From: Symbiodinium natans
Taxonomy: Eukaryota; Sar; Dinophyceae; Suessiales; Symbiodiniaceae
Reading direction: 5' to 3'
Length of the DNA: 64,000 bases
NCBI GenBank assembly: GCA_905221605.1
Contig: CAJNDS010002659.1
Coordinates: 124,001 to 188,000, forward strand
In this document: positions 44,201 to 53,594 of the stretch, in pieces
Layout of the letters: every line of letters begins with the position of its first letter
Numbering within the stretch: position 1 is the stretch's first letter
Notes under the pieces: model-generated
What the model saw: the letters and a program-made list of their open reading frames with translations, nothing else
What the model was told of the DNA's origin: nothing
Database searches by the model: none
Program-made: the position numbers and the translations under genes

Positions 44201-47200
44201 ATCCCTATGAAGGAGCTGTCAGTATAAAGCGGGAACATCCCAAAACACACATAAGCCCCCGAGTTGCAGGATCTCCCTAGAAAAAGGACCCCAAGAAGGT
44301 ACCCCTACTAAACCCTAAACCCTAAACCCTAAACCCTAAATCCTAAACCCTAAACCCTAAACCCTAAACCCTAAACCCTAAACCCTAAACCCTAAACCCC
44401 GGGTATTCTCACGAAAAAAATAGCGCGACGCAGGAGAAGATGAACATCTTCTCGGAGCTCAGCGAGGCGCCGGATGGCAAGTTCTCCTTGAGAAGCAGAC
44501 GGTTCTGCTTGAAGGAACCTTTTTTTACTGCAGGAACCCTAAACCCTAAACCCTAAACCCTAAACCCTAAACCCTAAACCCTAAACCCTAAACCCTAAAC
44601 CCCAAACCCTAAACCCTAAACCTAAACCCTAAACCCGAAACCCTAAACCCTAAACCCTAAACCCTGTCTGGGGGGTGGTATTCCCAGGTGTGCTGTCTGG
44701 AGAGGTGCTTTCGGCTGATGATGGGGTTGCTGAAGCTACGCGGCCGAGTTCTTTAGAATGTCTGTGCCTTCCCATAGGGTGACTTCTCTAAAGTGCGGTC
44801 CCTCTTTGGGTGCCCTAAATAAGTAAAGAGTTTAGGGTTTAGGGTTTAGGGTTTAGGGTTCAGGGTTCAGGGTTCAGGGTTTAGAGGGGCCGCCTGACAA
44901 TAGTGACCCAAATGGGGCCATGATTTAGAGAAATGACCATCTACTGCAGCCCCGGGAAGCTTCGCCTACATCTTGACGACCCAATCGAGCAGAACCCACA
45001 CGCGGCTGTCGCTCCCAGCCTGTCTACAACCACATCCGGCACGTCATCGTTGATGCAATCCTTGCCACTGACTTTGCCGTGGTGCCGGCCTGTGATTTGC
45101 GTTGGGTACAGTTACCAGGTAGGCCCCTGGGATATATCTTCCCTTGTTGGGTTTAAGAGGATCATACTCAGGACTACTTTCAGAGGGTTTTAAGGGCCAT
45201 CCCAGGGTTATTGTTGGCTGTTGCTTGCCTTGCTATCTCCCTTTCGGTGCGGGTTCGGCGCCCTCCCACCTTCGCCACCCCCCTCCACCATTCCTCCAAC
45301 CGATCGTTTTTTTTATGCAACGGGCGTCACGATAATCTTTGTCGGTCAGTGCTCTGTCGAAACGCACATGGGTTAAGTTCTGTTAGTGTTCAGTCAGCTT
45401 TCTGGTAGAAGGGAGGAGGTGTGGCAGCATCACTGCAAACAGCATCCTGGCGTCGTTTGCAGATCACGGGTGTGGGGTTTGACGCCCGAAACACCACTTA
45501 TTAGAGACCTAACTTATACAGTGGGTAATTCCCGTTTCTCAGACTAGTAGATGGAGATCGTGATTCAACAGCTTGCCCCTTACCCCTATGTAGTTGAGGT
45601 TTCAAGTTTTAAGTACCAGGCCTTCTGAGCCATAAGCCTAAGCGTGCAACCTAGGCACCGCCACACCATTCAAGCACCCGAGGTTAGAGAACGCATGAGA
45701 CTGCACTAGGTGCTGCCAAACTCGTGAGTAAATCTTTCGCGACTCGGGAATCGTGGGCTGTGTAGACACCGCAGGATGTCGGTTTTTAGGATTTAATTCT
45801 TCAGGTTTTTGGATGGAAGCCCTAAACCCTAAAACCTAAGCCCTAAAACCCTAAGACCCTGAACCCTCAACCGCGGCGGCTTTCTGGGGCTTTGGAGGTG
45901 TTAGGGTAGAACTTACAGAAGTTCCAGAAGTGTCCCCAACCCCTAAACCCGAAACCCTAAACCCTAAACCCTGACGGGTCTGGGGCTGTCTGGGGAGCGG
46001 GGTGAAATTGGGGTTAGACACCAAATGGATTTAGGGTTTAGGGTTTAGGGTTTAATTAGGGCTTAGGGTTTAGGGTTTAGGATTTAGGGTCTAGGGTTTA
46101 GGGTTTAGGGAAGACTTGAATTTTCTCGGGGTTCCTTCGTAGGAGTCAAGTTTTCGAACCTTTCGGGATTCTTTCGCAAGAATCATCGAGTGTAAGGCTG
46201 TCGGGGAGGGAGGAAAGCAACCGGAAGCCGGAATCTCCCTATCCCTAAACCCTAAACCCTAAACCCTAAACCCTAAACCCTAGACCCTAAACCCTAAACC
46301 CTAAACCCGAAACCCTAAGCAAAAGAAGTTCTTCTGCTGCCAGCAACACACGAGCATGGTCAAGGACCGGTCCGTGGGCATCAGCCTTTTGAGCTTGGCG
46401 TTTAAGCCCTAAACCCTAAACCCTAAACCCTAAACCCTAAACCCTAAACCCTAGGGGCTTTGGGAGTTGAAGCTAAGGTTTCAGTGCTTATCGCGAGTCG
46501 AGCTTTTGCGGATTGGAGGAGAGGTAAGTCTCCAGATCCCTAGAATTCACCAAGACACCTCCCAAGTCTCAAGGGGTCGCAGGTCTTACGAGGTGGGTGA
46601 CTCAGGGTTTGGAATTTCTGAAGTCGTGGAGTTTGCGGGGTTTAAGTTTAGTTGGGGGATTGAGGGGTTTCGGGACTTGGGGATTCAGGTCGTCTTGGTG
46701 TTTGGGGTTACAGTATGTGTGGGTTTAGGGAGGTTCAGATTCAGACAGTATGCGGAGCAGCAGCAGACACAGGAGTTCGAGTCTATGTACGGTGTGAACG
46801 CGGAGCTCTTTGATACGGCGGATGAGATGCAGCGCGCTTAGTTTCATCGGTGGATAACATACAGCTCGCCATGCCCCCAGTGCAAAAACCAATGCTGAAC
46901 CCCAAAGCCACACTTCTGGGCTTGCGATTTAGGATCTCGTTGTGGACGTGGTTCCCTTAATTCGCCATTCGTAGGGGTCCGAGAGCGGAGGATTGAACGT
47001 GCAGGTACATGTCCATGGACGAGTTCCCTCCCAATGAGCTCCTCGAGTACTTCAAGACACCCGATGTGAAGAAGAGCTTGAGGACGGAACCCTAACCCTA
47101 AACCCTAAACCCTAAACCCTGAACCACCGGGCTTGGGGTTTGGATTTTGGGTTGCCGGGCCTAGTGTTTCTGGGTAATGACTTGAAATGCCCATGACTAG

Positions 47201-50164
47201 CCGCAAAGCCTTGCTCGGAATCCCTAAAAACGCCTATTTTCTCTGCGAAACCTTATGTTGCAAATACCCTGCTCAGACCCTTCGGAATCAGCGCATCTGC
47301 AGGACCGTCTTGCTCCACTTCAGCGACATCTCGAACCCCATGAAGTCGGGTCCCGTATGAAGTTCGGGGGGGGGGGGTGGGGGGGGGCGGGCTTGGGGTG
47401 GACGATGTTTTCATAGGCCCAGAGGTTCCATCAGAGGGTGATCTGGGGCCGTAGGGTCACAAGGTCTTGGTTTTGGTTTCATGCGGCTTTGCGAAAACCG
47501 CATATGACGAATATGCCTACAGTCACAATTGAAGTCTTTATCCCACAAGAATCTTGCCTCGCGCAGCAAGAGAACCTGCCTTCAGAATGCCCCTCCAAGA
47601 TTCAGTTTTAAAGGGCTTTGCGTTTTGAGGGAACCTCCGCCTCAGCCCCGGATCCCTAAATCCCAAGCCTTCCAACCCCCCGCATCATAAAGGGGTTGTG
47701 CTTCAAAGTGTTGCAAAGGACTTTGGGGATGCCCCCACCCCCCTTTGCGTCGCGACATGAGGAGGGCTCCACAAGTCAAGTGCAACGCTGCAGTCCAGCG
47801 TCTGGCAAAACAGGGAGATGGAAAACTACTACTACTTCAGGCGTCGACATGTCTAAGATGGCAGTAATCGTCGTGTGCTCTTCTTCCATGGCTTTCTACA
47901 GGCCCCTCCTGGCATCTCGCGGCCGATGGATGCCTTAAACGAAATCTTGAGGCCAATGGAATGTTGGCCCCTTTTCAAGGGCTACAGCTCGAACATGGGT
48001 TGCCTTCCATCTCAGACTCCAAGACCTCCATCAGGGCTCGTGCAATTTTCAACGGGCACAAGCTCATGGCAGAGTACCCCCCAACAGAGTGCGTCCCTGC
48101 CCATGTGCGTCAGAGTATGTTGTCAGCATGCTGTATGTTGTGCCCGGCCCTCTTCAGAAGAGATACGCTCACACTCCTGCAAGTCTAAGTCATCACGCTA
48201 TTCTTTCACCGCCTTCAGGCCCCCGAATGCTTGACAGCTGTAGAGCCCAAATTCTGCAAAAAATGATATCTCGCAGAGCCGGCCCCTCGGCGGCTCGAGC
48301 GTTCGCCGTCTTGGAAGTGTTGAGGGGTATACTTAAGACAAGTTTTGGGGGATTCCCCAAACGTACTTATCGACTACGAACCCTTATGTTTGTGAGGGGC
48401 TCTGCATGGAAGGGATTAGATCTTGACCTGTCTTATCAGGCCCAAAGCAACCCTGAACCGGATACCCGAAACCCTACAATAAACTCTAAAAAAACCCTAA
48501 ACCCTAAACCCTAAACCCTAAACCCCAAGTAAGCCCCATCCCTGGGCCGATCCCCAGGCCCTTCCCCGTTGCGGAGAAGTGGGCGGGCCTTGTGCTGGAG
48601 GAGTTCGCGCTGCAGGGCGACGAGGAGAAGGCGAGCGATTTAGGGTATGGGGTTTAGGGTCTTTAGGGTTAGGGTTTAGGGTTTAGGGTTTAGGGTTTAG
48701 GGTTTAGGGTTTAGGGTTTAGGGTTTAGGGTTTAGGGTTTAGGGTTTAGGGTTTAAATTTAGGGTTTAGAGTTTAGGGTTTAGGGTTTAGGGTTTAGGGT
48801 TTTGAGCTTTATGGGTTTGGGGTTCTTAGGGGTGTGCCTTGGGTTGACATTGAGGATTCCAGGGCCTGCAAGGCATCTTGGCATAGGGACGTGCAGCGGA
48901 AAGATTCGGGAAGGTCAGGGTCTAGCAGCCGGAGTAGGCCCTTATTCCCTTGTTTTTTGGGTTTAGGGTCCCTTATACGCCCCATTAGAGCAAAAAGGGC
49001 ACCCTGTTTGTTCCTAGCTTACTCTTGGGTCTAGGGGTCCCCTGTTTCTGCACTTGTTACATCAACATCAGAGGGGCCCTAATTCGGGGCGACGGAGGCT
49101 CAAGACGAAGCCGAGAGAGAGGCACTGGATACAACTCCGAAAACTCGAGGTCCCTGTTTGGGGGATCCTTTTGAGGAGATCTTTTTGTATTTCGGATTGG
49201 GAGGGGGGTATAGACCCAAATATTTAACAAAACTCCCATACGGCTAAGAATGGAAGCGCAAGTGTCTAACCCTCCATGCACACCCTAAACCCAAGATGCA
49301 GCCCTAAACCCTAAACCCTAAACCCTAAATCTAACAGAAAACGACGTCATGGGGGCCTGCGTTTCGGGCCTCCATGACGTTGCGTACTCAAACCTAAACC
49401 TTTAACCTTAAACCCCAAACCCTACCAGGCCTTGGGTATACCAGTCGGGCCGCTGAATGACAGAGACACGGTGAACATGCCTCTCTCCCAGGCTGAGGGC
49501 GGCAGAACTGTGTTCACGGCTGTGGGTTTCTTTGGGGGGGGGTGGGGGGCTTAGGGTTGAAGGGTTTAGGGTGAGGGCTGAGGCCTGAGGGTTGAGGGGT
49601 GAGGGGTATTTGGGTATTTGGGTATTTGGGTATTTGGGGTGTGCCAGGGGGGGCGGGGGGGCGGCCCACATTAGAGAAGCACATGCGACCCGGAAGGCTG
49701 GGAGTTAAGTCGGGTTCGGGTAGCTTGGAGGCGGCGAGGGGTTTGTTTGCTGGGTTTAGGCTTTGGGACTGCACGGGGGGATCAGGGTTTTGAGACGGAC
49801 ACGGGTTCAAGATGGTCGGAGGGCTTTGGTAGTTAAGGACCAAGCTTAGAGGTTCTGACGTCCTTTGAGAAGGCAGGGCGGTGTGTCAACAGCCCTAGCT
49901 ACAGGGACGAGCGGCTAAGATGGGCCGCTGGCCATTGCAGGAGAGTGCGGCCAGGTAAGGTTTAGGGTTTGGGGTTTGGGGTTTAGGGTTTAGGGTGTTC
50001 AGGATTTAGGGTTTAGGGCTACCATGGGCCTGTTACTCACAGCTGTGGCACTACATCACTACATGAGGATGCTCAGATGGACTCGCTCGGGTCGAGACGC
50101 TTTGCCTGCGCTGCGAAATTTATTTGACCCTAGACTTTGGTTCCCCAATCCTTGAAGTCCTAAG

Positions 50165-50199
<35 letters not shown>

Positions 50200-51668
50200 C
50201 ATATTCCAACCCTCAACACGCAAGCTCCAATGCCAAGAAATTACACTTTCTGCCGGGCTTCACCAGAAGGCCGAGACGCACGCGGAGCTTGCATGAAATC
50301 CGCGCTGCGTCGGCTCAGGGAGGTAGCCCTAAGTCCTAAGCCGCCCCCCAGGGCTTCCCTAAACCCTAAACCCTAAACCCTAAACCCTAAACCCTAAACC
50401 CTAAACCCTAAACCCTAAACCCTAAACCCTAAACCTGTGAGCAGAAGGCCAGGAGATAAAAGCCAAAGCCACGGTCTTGACTTTGGATCCCACCCTACTC
50501 TAGAGGTCGGAATAGTTGCTAATAATATTCCCTTGTGGTCCCTATGTAATTATACTAGAATAACCCCCCCAAGATGATGATCATTATATTTATGAATTAT
50601 TCTGATTTTTACATTATTATTTACTATATTATCAGTATTATTATTATTATGATTCTTATTATGATTATCATTATTGTTGTTATTTTATTCCTAATACTAA
50701 TTCGTATTTATTATTATTGTTGTTGTTATTATGTGTTTTTTAGTATTATTACTATTGCTATTTTGATTATTGTGATTAAGGCCCCTGCATGACACCCTCT
50801 GACTGGCAGATCGGCTTCATCGAGTTCGTTGTGGCACCGCTGGCCTTGTCACTGGCTGCTTTCTCAGATACTCCAAGTCTTCGGTCCATCGAGGGGTTTA
50901 GGGTTTAGGGTTTAGGGTTTAGGGTTTAGGGTTTGGGTTTAGGGACATTGGTGCTTTCAGAAATTAGGGGTAGCTTATTGGGGTCCTGATAATCAGGGAA
51001 TCTGCTACGTGGGGTCAATATTAGGGGTCACTATTTTCGTAAAGCCCCAGATATAGATAGGATGTATTAAAGATCTAGTTGTAGAGATGTGCAAGGTCAG
51101 CGTTCCCTTTTTGAGGGTGCTTAGATCCCGAGCTTCTGGGTGTCCGGGCCCTCACTCACAGACCCGAGAGCCAGACTTGCTTTGAAGGCTTTAGGGGGAG
51201 ACCCTAATAGCCTCCATCAGCCGCCCCAGACTAACACAGTGACTCTGCAGCTACCCTCGGGCCAGTACGTCACTCCCAGGCCCGCATCCTGCCACCCTTG
51301 TGGTTCAGCAACCAGATGATTCTGGTGCGCCGCGGGGAAGGGGGGGGGAGGGGGGAGGGTGGGGGGGGGAGGGGGGGGGGGGGTATTTTTTCTTCTGTTT
51401 TTTTGAGTTCCCCTGGCTCCCATCCTGAGGATGTTGAAGTCTGTTGTCGTCAATTCTGCCAAAAGAACGTTGTGAAAGCACCCTCATAAAATGAGGTGCA
51501 AAGGGGGGGGTTAGAGTCAAGGCCAGTTGAGGGCTTCGGGTGTTGGGCCCAGGGTTCATATAGGTGGTTGCCTGCCTGAAGGACAACGCCAACATCTGGA
51601 TGGACAAGTGGCGTGGCAGTGCAGTGGCTTTTTCCTTCAGACCTGAGCCTTCCAGCATGGAGCTGTAA
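38285..51668 (+). CDS. Class I cyclic-nucleotide phosphodiesterase, catalytic region in 15 exons
   Basis: Exons 38285-38315, 39086-39140, 40906-40944, 43302-43335, 43549-43579, 43729-43785, 44434-44466, 45019-45083, 46733-46831, 47005-47082, 47303-47344, 48558-48630, 49429-49491, 50810-50890 and 51564-51668 join with every phase matching, giving about 294 residues, one PDEase domain. Motifs in order: [34 protein letters not shown] (HDx2Hx4N signature), [100 protein letters not shown]. It should hydrolyse cAMP or cGMP. The exact class and the N-terminal exons are unknown. Donors: 8 GC, 3 GT, 3 GA; all acceptors AG. The join 45083/46733 is least certain. Intron 3 contains a whole RCC1-like gene. 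Confidence 0.85.
38353..38428. repeat. TTTAGGG array absent from the duplicate copy
   Basis: Between CGGCGTTTCAGT and CACCTCCTAGATTCCC copy 1 has 75 bp of TTTAGGG; copy 2 (57807-57835) has about 25 bp of unrelated unique sequence. Confidence 0.8.
38537..39055. repeat. Long CCCTAAA/CCCTGTAAA array absent from the duplicate copy
   Basis: About 520 bp: CCCTAAA and CCCTGAA units, about 25 CCCTGTAAA 9-mers (38634-38870), then CCCTAAA again. In copy 2 the same interval, from the GCTTGAA landmark to the GCAAACCCGGACTCC landmark, is only about 20 bp (57892-57912). Confidence 0.9.
39275..39351. repeat. CCCTAAA insert flanked by a perfect 23-bp direct repeat
   Basis: A 31-bp array (39298-39328) sits between identical 23-bp copies starting AGTTGAGGAGTTCAGG, at 39275-39297 and 39329-39351. 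Copy 2 of the duplication has the same structure at 58099-58173 with one mismatch between its repeats, so the insertion predates the duplication. Confidence 0.9.
39758..39862. mobile_element. Inverted-repeat element, family H
   Basis: CCAAAATAG at the left and CTATTTTGAG at the right. Interior: CGAATAAGGACCCCAATAAG, then GGACCCCTAATCTCGGAAAC. The duplicate is at 58495-58583. Confidence 0.6.
39970..40059. mobile_element. Inverted arms around a CCCTAAA array
   Basis: GGGTAGTTCTC (39965-39975) and GAGAACTACCC (40046-40056) are an 11-bp perfect inverted repeat enclosing AATTAGGGTCCCTTATT and a CCCTAAA array (39996-40033). Copy 2 retains only the right arm (58724-58738). The array seems to have entered a small inverted-repeat element. 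Confidence 0.55.
41424..43133 (+). CDS. Ubiquitin-like / RCC1-like repeat protein with H1-like Lys-Ala tail, single exon, nested
   Basis: An uninterrupted 569-codon frame. Residues 1-75 form a ubiquitin-like region ([20 protein letters not shown] onwards) homologous to the start of the gene at 15456. Ten 41-residue repeats follow (e.g. [38 protein letters not shown]), a compact RCC1-like propeller. From residue 485 to 569 the protein is almost only Lys and Ala ([14 protein letters not shown] type), with a few Ser/Pro and a final [10 protein letters not shown], like the tail of histone H1 or dinoflagellate basic nuclear proteins. This predicts nuclear, DNA-associated localisation, which is inference. 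It has no intron, unlike its paralogue, and lies entirely in intron 3 (40945-43301) of the phosphodiesterase gene, same strand. Function unknown. Confidence 0.85.
   Translation: MSMRLDVAPLSGDSRAVEVDPSDSLDDLRQKVQRTFRIAHCLLLGPDGQVLVGACTAEGAGLRARDTLQVVVRQTVVASCWNEDNRFATKGAFAAIRGDGSVSTWGHDEHGGDSSAVHDQLMHAQPRQIQSSDSAFAAILRDGSVVTWGCAHSGGSSLAVRLVLKDVQQIQATGIAFAAVLSGGSVVTWGHRECGGDSSRVSDKLRNVSKIQSSRYAFAAVCSDGSVVTWGNMLFGGDSCKVQQQLKNVQDIQSTYAAFAAVLADRSVVTWGQPSCGGDCSSVKEQLRNVQKIQATVHAFAALLTDGSVVSWGNVGLGGNSSSVQEQLKNVKEIQSTESSFAAILSNGSVVTWGESRAGGNSSSVQQQLRDVEHIQSSQSAFAAILKNGSVVTWGDVDGGGDSSAVQGQLRNVRHIQSTRFAFAAILSDGTVVSWGNASHGGDCSAVQAQLKHVQHVQSSNSAFAATLDDGSVVIWGHADSGGNEPSSSATAKAKAKATAKAKAKATAKAKAKPKAKAKATAKAKAKAAAKAKATAKAKAKAKSKALAKAKAGSDGRPKSSRVLKRPAR
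44127..44243. mobile_element. Inverted-repeat element, family B copy 1
   Basis: TTGGGATGTTCCCCCGCTTA and its near complement TAAAGCGGGAACATCCCAA are terminal inverted repeats; ACACA flanks both sides (44122-44126, 44245-44249). It lies in phosphodiesterase intron 6. Confidence 0.85.
45119..45205 (+). mobile_element. Introner-like element, family A copy 2
   Basis: Begins GTAGGCCCCTGGGATAT, has AAGAGGATCAT and TTTCAGAGGGTTTTAAGGGC inside, and ends CATCCCAG. It starts with GT and ends with AG. It lies inside phosphodiesterase intron 8, 35 bp after the proposed exon end. Confidence 0.75.
47696..48240 (+). other. Open stretch inside phosphodiesterase intron 11, unassigned
   Basis: Free of telomere-like repeats. 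One frame (47961-48188) reads [35 protein letters not shown] and on to a stop; another frame is open over the same part. Composition is protein-like but no family, start context or splice partner is evident. It may be a remnant of another nested gene. Confidence 0.3.
48935..49033. mobile_element. Inverted-repeat element, family F copy 1
   Basis: TAGGCCCTTATTCCCTTG at the left, ACTCTTGGGTCTA at the right, with GGTCCCTTATACGCC and AAAAAGGGCACC inside. Matches 53252-53354. Confidence 0.65.
49342..49386. other. Strong hairpin
   Basis: ACGTCATGGGGGCC and GGCCTCCATGACGT pair over 14 bp with one mismatch around an 8-base loop, inside phosphodiesterase intron 12. It could be a short element or a structured site. 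Confidence 0.6.
50505..50570. mobile_element. Short dispersed element, family G copy 3
   Basis: GGTCGGAATAGTTGCTAATA, CCCTTGTGGTCCCTATGTAA, ACTAGAATAACCCCCC. Confidence 0.6.
50575..50790. repeat. ATT/TTATTA-rich block
   Basis: A+T-rich imperfect trinucleotide tract directly before phosphodiesterase exon 14; its Ile-rich ORF is not coding. Confidence 0.85.
50957..51045. mobile_element. Inverted-repeat element, family H
   Basis: TTTCAGAAATTAGGGGTAGC at the left, GGTCACTATTTTCGTAAAGC at the right, GGGGTCCTGATAATCAGGGA inside. Located in phosphodiesterase intron 14. Confidence 0.65.
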
Positions 51669-52247
51669 ACCCTACGCATCCCGGGATGCACGTGATTCCA
51701 ATATTCGGGAGCTTTTTAAGAAATATTCTCAGGTGGATCGAGGGAACCCTGTTGAAGCCGAGCTTGGAGGAGCAGGCCGGTGTTTAGAACTGGGCACTCA
51801 GGGATCTCTGGGTGTCGGCCCCGAAAAAGTGAGAAGCTGGCGCCCCAAGTGTGTTGCGAGGGTCTCATGCTTGTGCCCCCTGCGCCCCACCTCCGTCCCT
51901 CCCCCCCCCCACCCGCGGGCCTCCTCCCTCCTTCCCCTGCTGCGTTTGTTCCGCTTGAAGGGCCGCCTCCGGCCCAAAATCACAGACCCTGCAAGTCCGA
52001 ACTACCGCCCACTGCAGGAGCAAGCAACACAGTGCCTTCATTGAAAATATTGTGGTATGGCTTGAGGGTTCGAGGTCCTTTGGTTCGATTGTTGACTTTA
52101 AAGGTTTCATGACACCTGAGTTCAATGAAGCCTTTTGATGCTTTGAGAGGCCCTTTGTTCAAGCACTGTAAAGCCTTTGACACACCCTATGAAAATCCCT
52201 ATTGAGGACTCTTAGAAGAAGGGTCCCAAGCTCTAAGCTCTGTGCAG

Positions 52248-52340
52248 GTCAACGTCCGCGAGCGGATTCACCGGATGGTGCAGAAGACCGAGCAGCGGGG
52301 CTATACGGCGACGATGACGGCACCGCGATGGCGAGCAAGT
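52248..52340 (+). CDS. Exon-like segment, unknown gene
   Basis: After a GTGCAG acceptor the frame reads VNVRERIHRMVQKTEQRGYT, ATMTAPRW and on to a stop at the next CCCTAAA array. It is GC-rich with coding-like codon use. No partner recognised. Confidence 0.35.
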
Positions 52341-53251
52341 GGAGAGCAAAAACACACCTAAACCCTAAACCCTAAACCCCAAACCCTAAACCCCCTTTTC
52401 ACCCCAAAAAGCCAGGAATGGGGATGCGCTTGCTGCCCACGGTTGCAGTATCTCAGGAATCTAAGCCTGACCTTGCACATGAGAAGCCCTGTGCCCTGCT
52501 CCAGCTCAGGCACTGGCCCCACCAACGTGAGAACCGTGGCGCAGGGACTCCGCGCATTGTGAGCGCGCCGACCACCTACAAGCCCCCAAAGCCCTAAAGC
52601 CAGCCTACCAAGCCCATAAACCCTACAGAAACCCTACAGAAACCCCACATAAGCCGACAAGCTTTAGGGTTTAGGGTTTAGGGTTTAGGGTGACTCCCTT
52701 TGAAAACGGCTCTGGGCCTTGATTTGACCTCCGATCGGAGCCTTTGCCAGGGCTGTGGCCTTGCGCCGAATCCCTACACCCCGCAGAGTTGCTGTTTAGG
52801 GTTTAGGGTTGTTAGGGTTGTTAGGGTTTTTAGGGGTTTGTAGGGGTTTTTAGGGGTTTGTAGGGGTTTTTAGGGTTTTTAGGGCTTGAGGGTTTTAAGG
52901 GTTTTTAGTGCTTTCAGGGTGTAGGGTGTTCAGCAGCAAACGTTTTGTACTTTTCCTCTTGGCTTCTGGGTTCCGACGATGATACTACTGGCACTCGTGC
53001 AACCTACTTTCGACCATGTGGCCACTTAACAACATAGCGCTTGGGAAGCTGAGGGGGTCAGGAGGGGCTAGGGTTTAGGTTTAGGGTTTAGGGTTTCGGG
53101 TTTAGGGTGTAGGGTTTCGTGTTAAATGGATTTATAAGGTTTAGCAAGCCCAAGGCCGAAAGTTTCCTTGAGAGGTGTCGATTTTGGGGCATGATGGGCA
53201 CCCTGCTGAACCCCAAGTCTTCCACCTGAAGTCCTAAGCTCCAACTCAGCG

Positions 53252-53354
53252 TAGGCCCTTATTTTCTTGCTTTAGGGTTTAGGTTCCCTTATACAACCAC
53301 CTTTGAACCAAGAAAGGGCGCCAATTTTCATTCCTAGGATACTCTTGGGGCCTA
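53252..53354. mobile_element. Inverted-repeat element, family F copy 2
   Basis: TAGGCCC at the left and GGGGCCTA at the right; interior TTCCCTTATACAACC and AAGAAAGGGCGCC match copy 1. Confidence 0.7.
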
Positions 53355-53473
53355 GCAACCCTAAGGAACCAGCGCCACAGCCTTGGCTTCTTCTTTGCGT
53401 TTTTTTTTTCGCTTGTGCATCTTGGATTCCGAAGGGTTGTTCTCCGGGGCAACTTCACGAACTTTGAGAACAC

Positions 53474-53594
53474 ATTCTCACTTTGGGATGTTCCCCATGG
53501 TACTAACCGTCCCTAAGAGGGTGATTATGGTAGCCCCCTATTAGAATCCCTATTCAGGACTGTGAGTATAAGGGGGAACATCCCAATTCTCACT
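53474..53594. mobile_element. Inverted-repeat element, family B copy 2, with target-site duplication
   Basis: TTGGGATGTTCCCC (53483) and GGGGGAACATCCCAA (to 53586) are terminal inverted repeats. ATTCTCACT stands at 53474-53482 and 53586-53594, an 8-9 bp target-site duplication. Length 104 bp. This is the clearest miniature inverted-repeat transposon in the window. Confidence 0.9.

Noticed and set aside
44933-45193. 86-residue ORF beginning MTIYCSPGK
   Set aside because: The phosphodiesterase exon [17 protein letters not shown] uses another frame over the same bases, and the ORF runs into the introner-like element.
46467-46841. 124-residue ORF as an independent gene
   Set aside because: Only its last third ([13 protein letters not shown] onward) is coding, as phosphodiesterase exon 9; the rest is intron.
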